A stretch of 56,020 nt of DNA from Gemmiger sp. An87 (GCF_002159185.1 NZ_NFHD01000021.1:1-56020), one strand, 5' to 3'. Counted from the first letter of the stretch, positions 34,834 to 42,913 are shown. Numbers and translations are program-made. The notes: generated by a model from the letters alone, not told the origin.

Positions 34834-34862
34834 AGTGTAACACACCAGAAAAGGTCTGTCAA
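34834..34862 (-). promoter_or_regulatory. Promoter of metK
   Basis: On the minus strand TTGACA (34857-34862), a 17-bp spacer and TACACT (34834-34839) place the start about 15-20 bp before the riboswitch. Confidence 0.75.
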
Positions 34863-34869
34863 GCACTTT

Positions 34870-35505
34870 TTAGCGGTTGCGGCCATGCAGCACAGGGCTG
34901 AGGGGCTTGTAGATCAGGAAAGTGATCAGCGAAACGATCAGGCCCTTGACCAGAGTGAAGGGCATGTTGAAGATCAGCAGGCATTCCAGCAGGCCATTCA
35001 CGCTGGGGCGCAGAGCCCGGTAGGCATCGATAATCAGGTCGATGCCGCCGAACATGGCGCTGTAGACCGGGTAGCTCAGGAAGTAGTTCACCGGCACCGA
35101 GATCACAGCCATAACCACGGAGCCAACCAGAGCGGCGATGACCGCGCCCAGACGAGTCTTCTTATACTTGTAGATCACGCCCGCGCTGCCCACAAAAGCA
35201 GCACCCAGCAGGAAATTGCACACCTCGCCGATGCCGCCGGTGGAGCCGTGGAAGATGGCCGCCAGGATGTTCTTCACCAGGCAGACCACCACGCCGGACA
35301 CAGGGCCCATGCTGAAGGCCGCCAGCAAAGCGGGCAGCTCGGAGATATCCATCTTCACAAAGCTGGGGATAAACATGGGCAGGCTGAAATCGAAGAACAT
35401 GAGCACAGCAGCCACAGCGGACAGCATGGCGGTAACGGTCATGTTGCGTACCCGCCGGGTGGAGCGGGCCATGGTGGTGGGTTCAGCGGTTTTTGCGTTT
35501 GTCAT
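34870..35505 (-). CDS. ribU: ECF transporter substrate-binding component RibU (riboflavin)
   Basis: The 211-residue membrane protein has six helices and RibU features: MTVTAMLSAVAAVLMFFDFS at the first helix, KMDISELPALLAAF, GPVSGVVVCLVKNIL and GIGEVCNFLLGAAFVGSAG. It binds riboflavin at the membrane and uses the shared ECF ATPase/EcfT module, which is not in this window. The FMN riboswitch upstream supports the substrate. ATG 35505 fits GGAGG with 9-nt spacing better than the ATG 6 bp upstream. Confidence 0.93.
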   Translation of the reverse strand: MTNAKTAEPTTMARSTRRVRNMTVTAMLSAVAAVLMFFDFSLPMFIPSFVKMDISELPALLAAFSMGPVSGVVVCLVKNILAAIFHGSTGGIGEVCNFLLGAAFVGSAGVIYKYKKTRLGAVIAALVGSVVMAVISVPVNYFLSYPVYSAMFGGIDLIIDAYRALRPSVNGLLECLLIFNMPFTLVKGLIVSLITFLIYKPLSPVLHGRNR

Positions 35506-35576
35506 AATCATTTTCCTCCCGGGCATTGCGCCCAATCATTTTCGGAAAGTCGGCCCCAGTGTGTTGCCCGGCAGGT

Positions 35577-35623
35577 AAAACAAAACGCCCCTTTGCAGAT
35601 GGAATACACCTGCAAAAGGGCGA
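35577..35623 (-). terminator. Attenuator of the FMN riboswitch
   Basis: On the minus strand the stem cgcccttttgcagg/ctgcaaaggggcg is followed by ttttgtttt, between the riboswitch and ribU. Confidence 0.85.
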
Positions 35624-35645
35624 ACAACAAACCTAAACGCTGCCG

Positions 35646-35758
35646 TTTCTTTCATCCGGACTATACCGTCGGCTCTGGAATCTCACCAGATCAGCACCCG
35701 AAAACACCGGGTGGTCGCGGGCTATACCGCCGGTGGGGAATTTCACCCCGCCCTGAAA
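35646..35758 (-). ncRNA. FMN (RFN element) riboswitch upstream of ribU
   Basis: The minus strand carries the conserved RFN blocks: ggcggggtgaaattccccac, cggcggtatagcccgcga, ctgatctggtgagattccag, agccgacggtatagtccgga and tgaaaga. Binding of FMN would lead to transcription termination before ribU. Confidence 0.96.
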
Positions 35759-35775
35759 CTGCTTTCTTAAGCATT

Positions 35776-35804
35776 ATTATATGCGTGCCCACCGGGAAAT
35801 GCAA
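35776..35804 (-). promoter_or_regulatory. Promoter of ribU
   Basis: On the minus strand TTGCAT (35799-35804), a 17-bp spacer and TATAAT (35776-35781) lie just before the FMN riboswitch. Confidence 0.75.
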
Positions 35805-35863
35805 GTGTTTTGTGAATTTTGTTTTGCAAAAGGTGCATATAACTTTTTTGAAAGCGGGGTGTG

Positions 35864-35872
35864 TGATATACT
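35864..35872 (+). promoter_or_regulatory. Extended -10 promoter of the MscS-type gene
   Basis: TGATATACT matches an extended -10 (TGnTATAAT) with one mismatch and is preceded by a T run instead of a clear -35. It lies about 60 bp before the start codon. Confidence 0.45.
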
Positions 35873-35935
35873 ATGGATATACCCGTGTTCAGCAATTTGC
35901 ACGGGATAAAAAATTCAACAGGACGGATCACTACT

Positions 35936-37036
35936 ATGATTGAAAAAATCACAGGATATATTTTGAACACCGACGGTGCGCTCTTTCAGCTGGCCGTCAG
36001 TCTGATCGTGTTCGCTGTCTCCTACCTGATCAGCCGGCTGGTGCGCTACAAGGTCATGCCCTGGCTGATGAATCTTCTGAACAAAAAGGAAAAGAAGGGG
36101 CCTTACGTACTGGCCAAGGGCTTTTCCCGCCCGGCCCCGGTGGCCGTATGGACAACCGGTATCTTCCTGGCCTGCGTTCTGCTTCCTCTGCCCGCAGACC
36201 TGGCTGTTTCCTTCGGGAATCTGATGAGTAAGCTTCTGCGGGTGACCATGATCTGCCTGCTGGCCTGGGGCCTGATCGGCAGCAGCGACCTGGGCCCGGT
36301 GCTCTTTCACGACGTGAGCGGTAAGCTGGACCTGGATGTGGACCACACCGTCGCCAACTTTTTGAACAAGGTCCTCAAGGGCACCATTCTGGTATTCGCT
36401 ATCCTGATGCTGCTGCAGGAGCTCGGCTTCCCGGTGGGCAGCCTTCTCACCAGCCTGGGCATCGTCGGCCTGACCCTTTCGCTGGCAGCGAAAGACTATG
36501 CCACCAACTTCTTCGGCGGCCTGGTGGTCATTTTTGAAAAGCCCTTCGCCATCGGCGACTGGCTCTGGTGCTCCGCCGGCGAGGGCGAAGTGGAAGACAT
36601 CGCCTTCCGCTCCACCCGTATCCGCCAGCTGAACGACTCGGTGCTGGTAATTCCCAACAGCATTCTGGTAAGCAACGCCATGATCAACTACAGCCAGATC
36701 AATCGACGGCTGGCCAAATTCACACTGGGCGTTACCTATGACACTACCCGCAGCCAGCTGGAAAGCCTGCTGGCAGACATCCGGGCCATGCTGGCCGCCC
36801 GGGAGGATGTTTACAAGGATACCATTCGTGTACAGCTGACCGGCTTTGGCTCTTCCAGCATTGACATTCTCATTCAGTTCTATACAACCACCGGCGCACT
36901 GGCCGAATTCCTGAAGATTCAGGAATCCATCAATCTGGAACTGATGGATATTGTCTACAAAAACGGCTGCAGCTTCGCCTTCCCCTCCACCAGCGTTTAC
37001 ATCGAAAAGGCCCCGGCTTCCGCGCCCCGGTCCTGA
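35936..37036 (+). CDS. Mechanosensitive channel, MscS family
   Basis: The 366-residue protein has about five membrane helices; the pore helix region reads LLTSLGIVGLTLSLAAKDYA with the following beta domain NFFGGLVVIFEKPFAIGDWL, the MscS signature. The cytoplasmic domain continues with EVEDIAFRSTRIRQLNDSVL and PNSILVSNAMINYSQ. It opens under membrane tension and releases solutes on osmotic downshock. The start at 35936 follows a weak GGACGGA site; an ATG 63 bp upstream overlaps the promoter. It converges with a HAD hydrolase gene. Confidence 0.92.
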   Translation: MIEKITGYILNTDGALFQLAVSLIVFAVSYLISRLVRYKVMPWLMNLLNKKEKKGPYVLAKGFSRPAPVAVWTTGIFLACVLLPLPADLAVSFGNLMSKLLRVTMICLLAWGLIGSSDLGPVLFHDVSGKLDLDVDHTVANFLNKVLKGTILVFAILMLLQELGFPVGSLLTSLGIVGLTLSLAAKDYATNFFGGLVVIFEKPFAIGDWLWCSAGEGEVEDIAFRSTRIRQLNDSVLVIPNSILVSNAMINYSQINRRLAKFTLGVTYDTTRSQLESLLADIRAMLAAREDVYKDTIRVQLTGFGSSSIDILIQFYTTTGALAEFLKIQESINLELMDIVYKNGCSFAFPSTSVYIEKAPASAPRS

Positions 37037-37053
37037 TTGCCAAAAAACAAAAT

Positions 37054-37096
37054 ACCGCCGGGCGGTTTTCCCAAACAGGAATTCCGCCCGGCGGCA
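37054..37096. terminator. Bidirectional terminator
   Basis: The stem accgccgggcgg/ccgcccggcggc has a loop of 18 nt and A and T runs outside. It lies between the MscS-type gene and the convergent HAD gene. Confidence 0.8.
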
Positions 37097-37102
37097 TTCT
37101 TT

Positions 37103-37786
37103 TTATTCTTTTTCTGCCTGCTGCCAGCCGCGCAGGATCTCCAGCGCATCGGCAAGGCTTGCGGCCGCAGTAACGCCTTCCGGAACCGGCCGTCCTTCTG
37201 TATTCAGCCAGATGGTGCGGATGCCCAGCTTAGCCGGACCCAGGGCGTCACCCTGCAGCGAGTCGCCAATGTGCACCACCTGATCCGGAGCGAGGCCTGC
37301 CAGCTGCAATGCCAGCTGATAGATACCCGGATGGGGCTTGGGACAACGGGCCATTTCGCTGGTGACGATGCCCGCCGGAGAGATGCCGCACTGGCGCACC
37401 GCCTGCTCCACATAGCCGGTGTCGCTGTTGGTTACCAGCCAAACGGGCAGGCCGCACCCGGCCAGGAATTCCGCACTGCCCTCACACAGACCCGGCGCGG
37501 CCCAGTGCTCGGCCATTTTATCACAGAGAGCCTTCGGGTCTTCGCTGGAGTGATACTCTTCCAGCAGCTCCCGATAGCTCTCCAGCGCCAGCTCGTACTG
37601 GGTGCGGAAGGCATCTCCCCAGGCAGCCTGCTGCTTCCCGCCGTAACGCTTCCACCAGGCAGCGACCACTGACTTGGGATTTTTCTCACTGCCGCTTTCG
37701 CAGACACGCCGGATCACCTCGTAGGAGGCGGGGCCGTATTCCGGCACCAGTGTGCCGTAAAAATCGCAAAAAATTGCCTGAATCAT
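37103..37786 (-). CDS. HAD family hydrolase (haloacid-dehalogenase/YjjG-like)
   Basis: The 227-residue protein has HAD motif I as CDFYGTL, motif II VTNSD, the lysine of motif III in CPKPHPGIYQ and motif IV HIGDSLQGDALG. In motif I the second aspartate of DxD is tyrosine (D-F-Y), the form seen in haloacid dehalogenases and some nucleotidases. A helical cap lies between motifs I and II. The substrate is unknown; a small phosphate ester is likely. ATG 37786 starts motif I directly. It follows the DAACS symporter by 43 bp. Confidence 0.88.
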   Translation of the reverse strand: MIQAIFCDFYGTLVPEYGPASYEVIRRVCESGSEKNPKSVVAAWWKRYGGKQQAAWGDAFRTQYELALESYRELLEEYHSSEDPKALCDKMAEHWAAPGLCEGSAEFLAGCGLPVWLVTNSDTGYVEQAVRQCGISPAGIVTSEMARCPKPHPGIYQLALQLAGLAPDQVVHIGDSLQGDALGPAKLGIRTIWLNTEGRPVPEGVTAAASLADALEILRGWQQAEKE

Positions 37787-37829
37787 ATGCCTTTTCCCTT
37801 CCGGCGGCATCTGCCACCTATGTTATCGT

Positions 37830-39110
37830 TTACGAGCGCTCAAACACAGATTTGTCCAGCGCCTTGTTCTGATGGGCCACAATGGTGGTACATACTGCGT
37901 CGCCGGTGATATTCACCGCGGTACGGGTCATATCCAGAATACGGTCGATGCCCATGATCAGACCGATGGCCTCCACCGGCAGACCCACCGAGTTGAACAC
38001 CATGGTCAGGGTGACCAGACCAACGCTGGGAACACCCGCCGTGCCCACCGAAGCCAGGGTGGCGGTGCCGATGACGGTGATGTAGTCCATCATATCCAGA
38101 TGGATGCCGAAGGCCTGGGCAGCAAAAACCACCGCCACACCCTGCATGATGGAGGTGCCGTCCATGTTGATGGTGGCCCCCAGCGGGATGGTAAAGGAAG
38201 AAATCCGCTTGGATACGCCCATCTTCTTGGCCAGCGTATCAATGGACAGAGGAATGGTTGCGTTGGAGGTGGCCGTGGAGAAGGCAAAGGCCATAACCGG
38301 GAAGAAGTTCTTGATAAACTTGATGGGGTTCAGCCCGGTGAACAGCTTCAGCATGCTCAGGTAGACCACAAAGCACTGAATGCCCAGCGCCAGGAACACC
38401 GCCACCATATACTTTGCCAGCGGCAGGAAGGCACTGAAACCGATGGTGGCGAAGGTGCGGGAAATCAGGCAGAACACGCCCACCGGAGCCAGCGACATGA
38501 CCATCATGGTCATCTCCATCATCACGTCGTTGAACTGGCTGAAGAAGCTACCCACGGTCTCGGCCCGCTCACCCAGCTTTGCCAGGATAACGCCCACGAT
38601 CAGGGCGAACAGGATGATCTGCAGCATCTCGCCCTTAGCCAGCGCGCCGATGGGGTTGTCCGGGATAATGTTGAGCAGGGTCTCGGTAAGGGAGGTGGCC
38701 TGCATGCTTTCCACTTGGGTGCTGGTGCTCTGCAGTACACTCAGGTCCAACCCCACACCGGGGTTGAGCAGGTTACCCACCAGCAGAGCCACCGTAACCG
38801 CACAGGCAGTAGTGCCCAGGTAGAAGATCAGGCTGCGTACGCCTACTGTACCCAGCTTTTTGGTGTCGCCAATGGACATACTACCGCACACGATGGAGCA
38901 GAACACCAGCGGTACCACCAGCATCTTCATCAGACGGATGAAGCCCTGACCCACCACATAGAGCACGCCTTCCACCAGAATATCATTCTTGAAGGAACCA
39001 TCCGGAACCAGATAGCACAGGGCCACACCGAAGACAACACCCGCCAAAAGTGCAATGAAAATACGGGTGGTCAGACCCATCTTTTTTGTTTTCTTCGCGC
39101 TGCGCTCCAT
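37830..39110 (-). CDS. Dicarboxylate/amino acid:cation symporter (DAACS family)
   Basis: The 426-residue membrane protein has the glutamate-transporter fold: VGQGFIRLMKMLVVPLVFCS early, the re-entrant loop STATSNATIPLS (a serine-rich HP1 type), and the NMDGTSIMQG motif with VGTAGVPSVGLVTLTMV and GIDRILDMTRTAVNITGD at the C-terminus. The arginine and aspartate of the last helix favour dicarboxylate or acidic amino acid transport with sodium or protons. GGGAGG lies 6 nt before ATG 39110. The rmlD-like gene ends one base before it. Confidence 0.93.
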   Translation of the reverse strand: MERSAKKTKKMGLTTRIFIALLAGVVFGVALCYLVPDGSFKNDILVEGVLYVVGQGFIRLMKMLVVPLVFCSIVCGSMSIGDTKKLGTVGVRSLIFYLGTTACAVTVALLVGNLLNPGVGLDLSVLQSTSTQVESMQATSLTETLLNIIPDNPIGALAKGEMLQIILFALIVGVILAKLGERAETVGSFFSQFNDVMMEMTMMVMSLAPVGVFCLISRTFATIGFSAFLPLAKYMVAVFLALGIQCFVVYLSMLKLFTGLNPIKFIKNFFPVMAFAFSTATSNATIPLSIDTLAKKMGVSKRISSFTIPLGATINMDGTSIMQGVAVVFAAQAFGIHLDMMDYITVIGTATLASVGTAGVPSVGLVTLTMVFNSVGLPVEAIGLIMGIDRILDMTRTAVNITGDAVCTTIVAHQNKALDKSVFERS

Positions 39111-39111
39111 C

Positions 39112-39957
39112 TCAGCCCTCCCTTTCTTCCAGATATTCCGCCAGCGACGCCTGCCATACAGGCATCGCGTACAGGTCGATGATCCGCAGAATGAAATTAT
39201 CCAGCACCGCGTAGGCCGGGCGGGCCAGATAATGGTCCGCTTCATTGGTAGCCCCGGGGCACAGCTGCCCCTGCAGGCCCGCCTGGCGCAGGATCTCCTG
39301 GGCAAACTCGTAGCGGCTGCACACGCCCTTGCAGGTGGCATGATAGGTACCGTACTCATTGGTGTGGATCAGATGCAGAATCAGCCGAGCCAGGTCCTTG
39401 GCACTGGTGGGGCTGCCGTATTGATCCTGGGGAATGCTCATGCTTTCGCCCCTTTTGGCTGCCGCCAGTACACCATTCACAAAGTTGTTGCCCTTGCCGT
39501 ACACCCAGCTGCTGCGGATGATAAAATGCTTGTGGGTGAACTCCTTCACATAGTTCTCGCCCGCCCGCTTGGACGCACCGTACACCGTCTGGGGATTGGT
39601 GTCGTCGAATTCGCTATAAGGTTTTTCGGCATAGCCGTCGAACACGTCATCGGTGGAAAGCTGCACCATCTTTGCCCCCACCTTGCGGGCCACCAGGCTC
39701 AGGTTGCGCGCACCCAGCGCGTTGACCCGGTAGGCCAGTTCCGGATTTTGCTCACACAGCGCAATGTCAGTGATGGCTGCGCAGTTGATAATCACATCCG
39801 GCCGGTTGATCTCGCCGAAGCTGAGCACCTCGTCGGTATTGGTAATATCCAGTTCAGCCCGGTCGGTGTTGAAGGTCTCCATTTCCAATGGGTCCAGGAT
39901 TTCGTTTATCGCCGTGCCGATCTGGCCTTCTGCACCGGCGATCCATACTTTCAGCAT
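39112..39957 (-). CDS. RmlD-like NAD(P)-dependent sugar nucleotide reductase
   Basis: The 281-residue SDR protein has the nucleotide loop GAEGQIG (GxxGxxG) at residues 8-14, NCAAITDIALCEQNPE, STDDVFDG with the catalytic Thr/Asp and YGASKRAGE (Y-x-x-x-K). This is the pattern of dTDP-4-dehydrorhamnose reductases. RmlA, RmlB and RmlC are not beside it, so the precise substrate is open; a related reductase role is possible. AAAGGAG precedes ATG 39957. It shares a transcript with the DAACS symporter and HAD gene. Confidence 0.87.
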   Translation of the reverse strand: MLKVWIAGAEGQIGTAINEILDPLEMETFNTDRAELDITNTDEVLSFGEINRPDVIINCAAITDIALCEQNPELAYRVNALGARNLSLVARKVGAKMVQLSTDDVFDGYAEKPYSEFDDTNPQTVYGASKRAGENYVKEFTHKHFIIRSSWVYGKGNNFVNGVLAAAKRGESMSIPQDQYGSPTSAKDLARLILHLIHTNEYGTYHATCKGVCSRYEFAQEILRQAGLQGQLCPGATNEADHYLARPAYAVLDNFILRIIDLYAMPVWQASLAEYLEEREG

Positions 39958-40009
39958 CGCTAAGCTCCTTTCGCTGTTTGGTCTGCGGGCCGCCTGCCCG
40001 CTTCTGTTA

Positions 40010-40032
40010 TTGTACACAATTGTTGTATACAA
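40010..40032. promoter_or_regulatory. Two TTGTAYACAA boxes, candidate repressor operator
   Basis: TTGTACACAA (40010-40019) and the perfect palindrome TTGTATACAA (40023-40032) are spaced 13 bp centre to centre and lie just downstream of the predicted start of the rmlD operon. Boxes of this type are bound by GntR-family repressors; no such gene is nearby. Confidence 0.5.
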
Positions 40033-40040
40033 TCTTTTTT

Positions 40041-40070
40041 ATTATACCAACCGGGCTTTCCTCCTGTCAA
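40041..40070 (-). promoter_or_regulatory. Promoter of the rmlD-DAACS-HAD operon
   Basis: On the minus strand TTGACA (40065-40070), an 18-bp spacer and TATAAT (40041-40046) match the consensus in both boxes. Confidence 0.8.
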
Positions 40071-40094
40071 TTCCTCTGCCCCGGGTGGGACAAA

Positions 40095-40130
40095 CAAAGC
40101 AGCCCGCCATTTCAATGACGAGCTGCTTTG
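40095..40130 (-). terminator. Terminator of the AKR/lipoprotein operon
   Basis: The stem caaagcagc/gctgctttg has an 18-nt loop that can pair further, followed on the minus strand by a T-rich stretch. It lies directly after the lipoprotein stop. Confidence 0.7.
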
Positions 40131-40145
40131 CACAATCCGTTTGAT

Positions 40146-40715
40146 TTATCTGGCTTCCGCAGTTTCCAGTGAGAGCGTCACGGTGACTGCTCCGTCCCCC
40201 AGCAGCTCACACAGCCGGTCTTCATCCGCATCATCAATGCGCCCCAGCCGGGTAAGGCTCCAGGAATTGGTCCCGTAGTAGATCACAAAGGAACTGCCCT
40301 GGTACAGGATGATGTCCCCCGGGGCCGTGACCATCCGCTCGTTGTTCTGGGGCAGCGCGGTCCCCAGAGGCCCCACCTTTTCCATTCCTGCATAGTCCTC
40401 CAGCGTAAGGGTGAGCGGGCCTTTCTTCAGCAGCTCAGCCAGCGCACGAGCAGAACTGTTGTCCGCCAGGGTAGCTGTGAGTGTTGTATCACCGATTTGC
40501 AGGTTCATTTTGGTTGCCTCCTCCTGTGTTTCCGATTCCACCGGCTTCGGCGTGGGAGCTGGTTCCGGCTGGCTCTGCGTGCTCTGTGCACTTTGTGCGG
40601 CCGGTTTTGATTCCACGTTCACAGCAGGCGCAAACTGCGCACAGCTGCAGAGCAGTACGCACAGAGCTGCCGCAACCAGCACCTTCCTGCGGGTTCCTTC
40701 GCTGCATCGCTTCAT
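40146..40715 (-). CDS. Lipoprotein with cyclophilin-like domain
   Basis: The 189-residue protein begins with a signal peptide ending at a lipobox-like cysteine (VLLCSCA), then a linker rich in Pro, Gln, Ser and Glu (about residues 30-65). The rest matches the small cyclophilin-like fold: MNLQIGDTTLTATLADNSSA, TLTLEDYAGMEKVG, PGDIILYQGSSFVIYYGTNS and LTRLGRI. This fold is common in gut anaerobes next to aldo/keto reductases and flavodoxins; its role is unknown. GGAGG precedes the chosen ATG. It follows the AKR gene by 22 bp. Confidence 0.82.
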   Translation of the reverse strand: MKRCSEGTRRKVLVAAALCVLLCSCAQFAPAVNVESKPAAQSAQSTQSQPEPAPTPKPVESETQEEATKMNLQIGDTTLTATLADNSSARALAELLKKGPLTLTLEDYAGMEKVGPLGTALPQNNERMVTAPGDIILYQGSSFVIYYGTNSWSLTRLGRIDDADEDRLCELLGDGAVTVTLSLETAEAR

Positions 40716-40737
40716 CCGCTTTCTCCTCCGGTGGCCT

Positions 40738-41598
40738 TTACCGGCCGCTGAATACCGGGAACACGCTGTATTCACCGTAATCCCGGATCGGAGGCAGCTG
40801 ATTCAGGCGCTGCATATCCTCCGGTGCGATTTCAAAGTCCACCATCGCATTTTCCGCCAGATGCGCCTTGTTCGCGGTTTTGGGCAGGGGCAGCATCCCC
40901 AACTGAAGGGTGTAACGAATGCACAGCTGGGCAGCGGTGACACCGTATTTCTTTGCCATGGCCGTGACCTCGGGGTGATTCAAAATCTGCCCGTGGGCCA
41001 CCGGCGAATAGGCCTCCACCAGAATGCCCTTCTCCCGGCAATAATCCGCCAGTTCAAACGGCAGATTACCGATGTGGGCCAGCACCTGGTTCACCATGGG
41101 CGCCACCCGGCAGCCAGCCAGCAGGTTTTCCAGATCCGCTTGCAGGAAGTTGGAAACGCCGATGGCCCGCAGCTTTCCGGCCTTGTATGCATCCTCCAAT
41201 GCCCGCCAGGCTTCCCGGTTGCCTGCAAAGCAGGGGTCCTCACCCCGGAACGCCGCCCAGGGTTGGGGGCTGTGGATGAGCATCAGGTCGATGTAATCCA
41301 GCTGCATGGCTTTCAGCGAGCCGTCGATGGCCTTCACCGCTTCGTCATAGGTTTTGATCTCAGCAGCCAGCTTGGTGGTCACGAACAGCTGATGGCGGTC
41401 CAGTCCGCAGCTGCACACGCCAAGGCCCACGCCCGCCTCGTTTTCATAGGCCTGGGCGGTATCGATGTGCCGGTAGCCCAGCTCCACCGCATCCCGCACC
41501 ACCTGGGCCGCGTTTGCGTCCTCTATGAACCAGGTACCCAAACCCAGCTTGGGAATCTGCATGCCGTTGGACAGAGTATAATATTCCGACCGAATCAT
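40738..41598 (-). CDS. Aldo/keto reductase
   Basis: The 286-residue enzyme has the AKR catalytic set: Asp and Tyr in HIDTAQAYENEAGVG, Lys in LFVTTKL and His in MLIHSPQPW, followed by RAIGVSNFLQADLENLL and the NADPH-binding end LPKTANKAHLAENAMVDF. It reduces aldehydes or ketones with NADPH in the cytoplasm; the substrate is not readable. AAAAGGAG precedes the start. It lies between the DUF3737 gene and the cyclophilin-like lipoprotein gene. Confidence 0.93.
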   Translation of the reverse strand: MIRSEYYTLSNGMQIPKLGLGTWFIEDANAAQVVRDAVELGYRHIDTAQAYENEAGVGLGVCSCGLDRHQLFVTTKLAAEIKTYDEAVKAIDGSLKAMQLDYIDLMLIHSPQPWAAFRGEDPCFAGNREAWRALEDAYKAGKLRAIGVSNFLQADLENLLAGCRVAPMVNQVLAHIGNLPFELADYCREKGILVEAYSPVAHGQILNHPEVTAMAKKYGVTAAQLCIRYTLQLGMLPLPKTANKAHLAENAMVDFEIAPEDMQRLNQLPPIRDYGEYSVFPVFSGR

Positions 41599-41631
41599 AT
41601 TGTTCTCCTTTTCTCCATCATCTGATTTGTT

Positions 41632-42489
41632 TTATGCACAGTGGCTGCCCGCCGGGCTTTCCACACAGATTTCCGCTTTGGCAGCCGGATCATCCCGGAT
41701 TACTTCTCCCACCTGAGGAACCCGGATACGTCCCTGATAAGGATTCTTGATGCTGATCATCGGCGCGATGAGCTCCGCCTCCACCTGACTCTTTTCAAAA
41801 GCCAGGTCCGCTTCGTCCATCCGGCAGTTGATGAGCCGCAGCCCCTTGCAGTAGCACAGCGGCTGCGTACCAATAATGTGGCAGTTTTCAAAGGTGACGT
41901 TCTCGCAGTACCAGGCCAGATATTCCCCCTTGACCACGCTGTTTTTCACCACCACATTTTTGGCGTGCCAGAAGGCATCCTTGGTATCGAAACGGCAGTT
42001 GTCGAATACTGCATCTTCAATGTACTGGAAGGAGTACTTACCCTGGAAGGTCACGTCTGTAAAGTGCAGTGCACGGGAGCGCATCATGAAATACTCACTT
42101 TGCGCGGTGCAGCGGTTCATGGTGATACCGTCCACTGACCAGCCAAATTCCGGTGAAACGATGTCGCAGTCCTCCAGGGTCACATCGCCACACTCCCGCA
42201 GCGCCTTGATGCCGTGCAGCTTGCTCTGGCAAATGGTGATCCGGTTGGAATACCACAACGCAGCCCGGCAGTTCTCCGTGAGCTCACAGCCGGTAATTTT
42301 CAAATTCCAATCATGCCAGAAGGGATAACGCAGGTCGAAAAAGCTGTTTTTCACCTGGATGTTCCGCCCCTCCTTAAAGGCGCTTTCCCCGTCGGCCGGA
42401 CCTTCAAAGGCGCAGTCCGTTACCAGAATATCCTGTTTGCCGTAAAGAGCACGCTCCTCATCGAAGCGCTGCCCGTGAATGGTTTCCAT
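41632..42489 (-). CDS. DUF3737 family protein (right-handed beta helix)
   Basis: The 285-residue protein matches DUF3737: ERALYGKQDILVTDCAFEGP, GESAFKE, then repeated beta-helix rungs (VKNSFFDLRYPFWHDW, ITGCELTENCRAALWYSN, LEDCDIVSPEFGW, FENCHIIGTQPLCYCKGLRL). The fold is like pectate-lyase helices, but no catalytic activity is established. It has no signal peptide. ATG 42489 has GGAGG 8 nt upstream. The gene is second in a four-gene unit. Confidence 0.9.
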   Translation of the reverse strand: METIHGQRFDEERALYGKQDILVTDCAFEGPADGESAFKEGRNIQVKNSFFDLRYPFWHDWNLKITGCELTENCRAALWYSNRITICQSKLHGIKALRECGDVTLEDCDIVSPEFGWSVDGITMNRCTAQSEYFMMRSRALHFTDVTFQGKYSFQYIEDAVFDNCRFDTKDAFWHAKNVVVKNSVVKGEYLAWYCENVTFENCHIIGTQPLCYCKGLRLINCRMDEADLAFEKSQVEAELIAPMISIKNPYQGRIRVPQVGEVIRDDPAAKAEICVESPAGSHCA

Positions 42490-42518
42490 ATTGCTTGCCT
42501 CCATCCCTTTTCTCTCCG

Positions 42519-42746
42519 TTATATCGGCTTGTTTGCCCGAATCTGATGCACCAGATAATCCAGACAGGCGATTTGCCGCTCTTTCTTATGGATCTGTTCC
42601 AGGAGAAGTGCACGCTGTTTTTGCAGCAGCCGCAGCTCTCCGGCGGTGTCGCCCTGCTGCCAGCAGCACAGCAGCTGCCCCGTCAGCTGCGGGCCACACC
42701 CCGCAGCCCGCAGCGCCTGAGCCTGGCGAGCCGTTTGTGCATCCAT
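42519..42746 (-). CDS. Short helical protein like a MerR effector tail
   Basis: The 75-residue protein is almost all helix and ends LLEQIHKKERQIACLDYLVH, which resembles the antiparallel coiled-coil and C-terminal part of MerR-family regulators. The N-terminal DNA-binding winged helix is absent and is not found upstream. AGGAGA with 7-nt spacing supports ATG 42746. It leads the unit with DUF3737, AKR and lipoprotein genes. It may modulate a full-length MerR by forming mixed dimers, or may be a remnant; both are inference. Confidence 0.6.
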   Translation of the reverse strand: MDAQTARQAQALRAAGCGPQLTGQLLCCWQQGDTAGELRLLQKQRALLLEQIHKKERQIACLDYLVHQIRANKPI

Positions 42747-42789
42747 CGCCTCATCTCCTATCTCCACTTTGCTCTTTTGTTCTGCCTTC

Positions 42790-42818
42790 AGTATACGCCC
42801 CCGATTCTCACATAGCAA
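42790..42818 (-). promoter_or_regulatory. Promoter of the MerR-like/DUF3737/AKR operon
   Basis: On the minus strand TTGCTA (42813-42818), a 17-bp spacer and TATACT (42790-42795) lie about 40 bp before the first start codon. Confidence 0.55.
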
Positions 42819-42913
42819 ATACTTATTTGTTATGGCTTATCATTCGTTTTTTCTATGCTTAATCGTCACGCCTCCGCATCTCCGCGTCTCTGGAATTCTC
42901 CCGCAAAAATGAA

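Noticed and set aside
35936-37036. Start of the MscS-type protein 63 bp further upstream
   Set aside because: That ATG overlaps the predicted extended -10 promoter and would add residues unlike the family.
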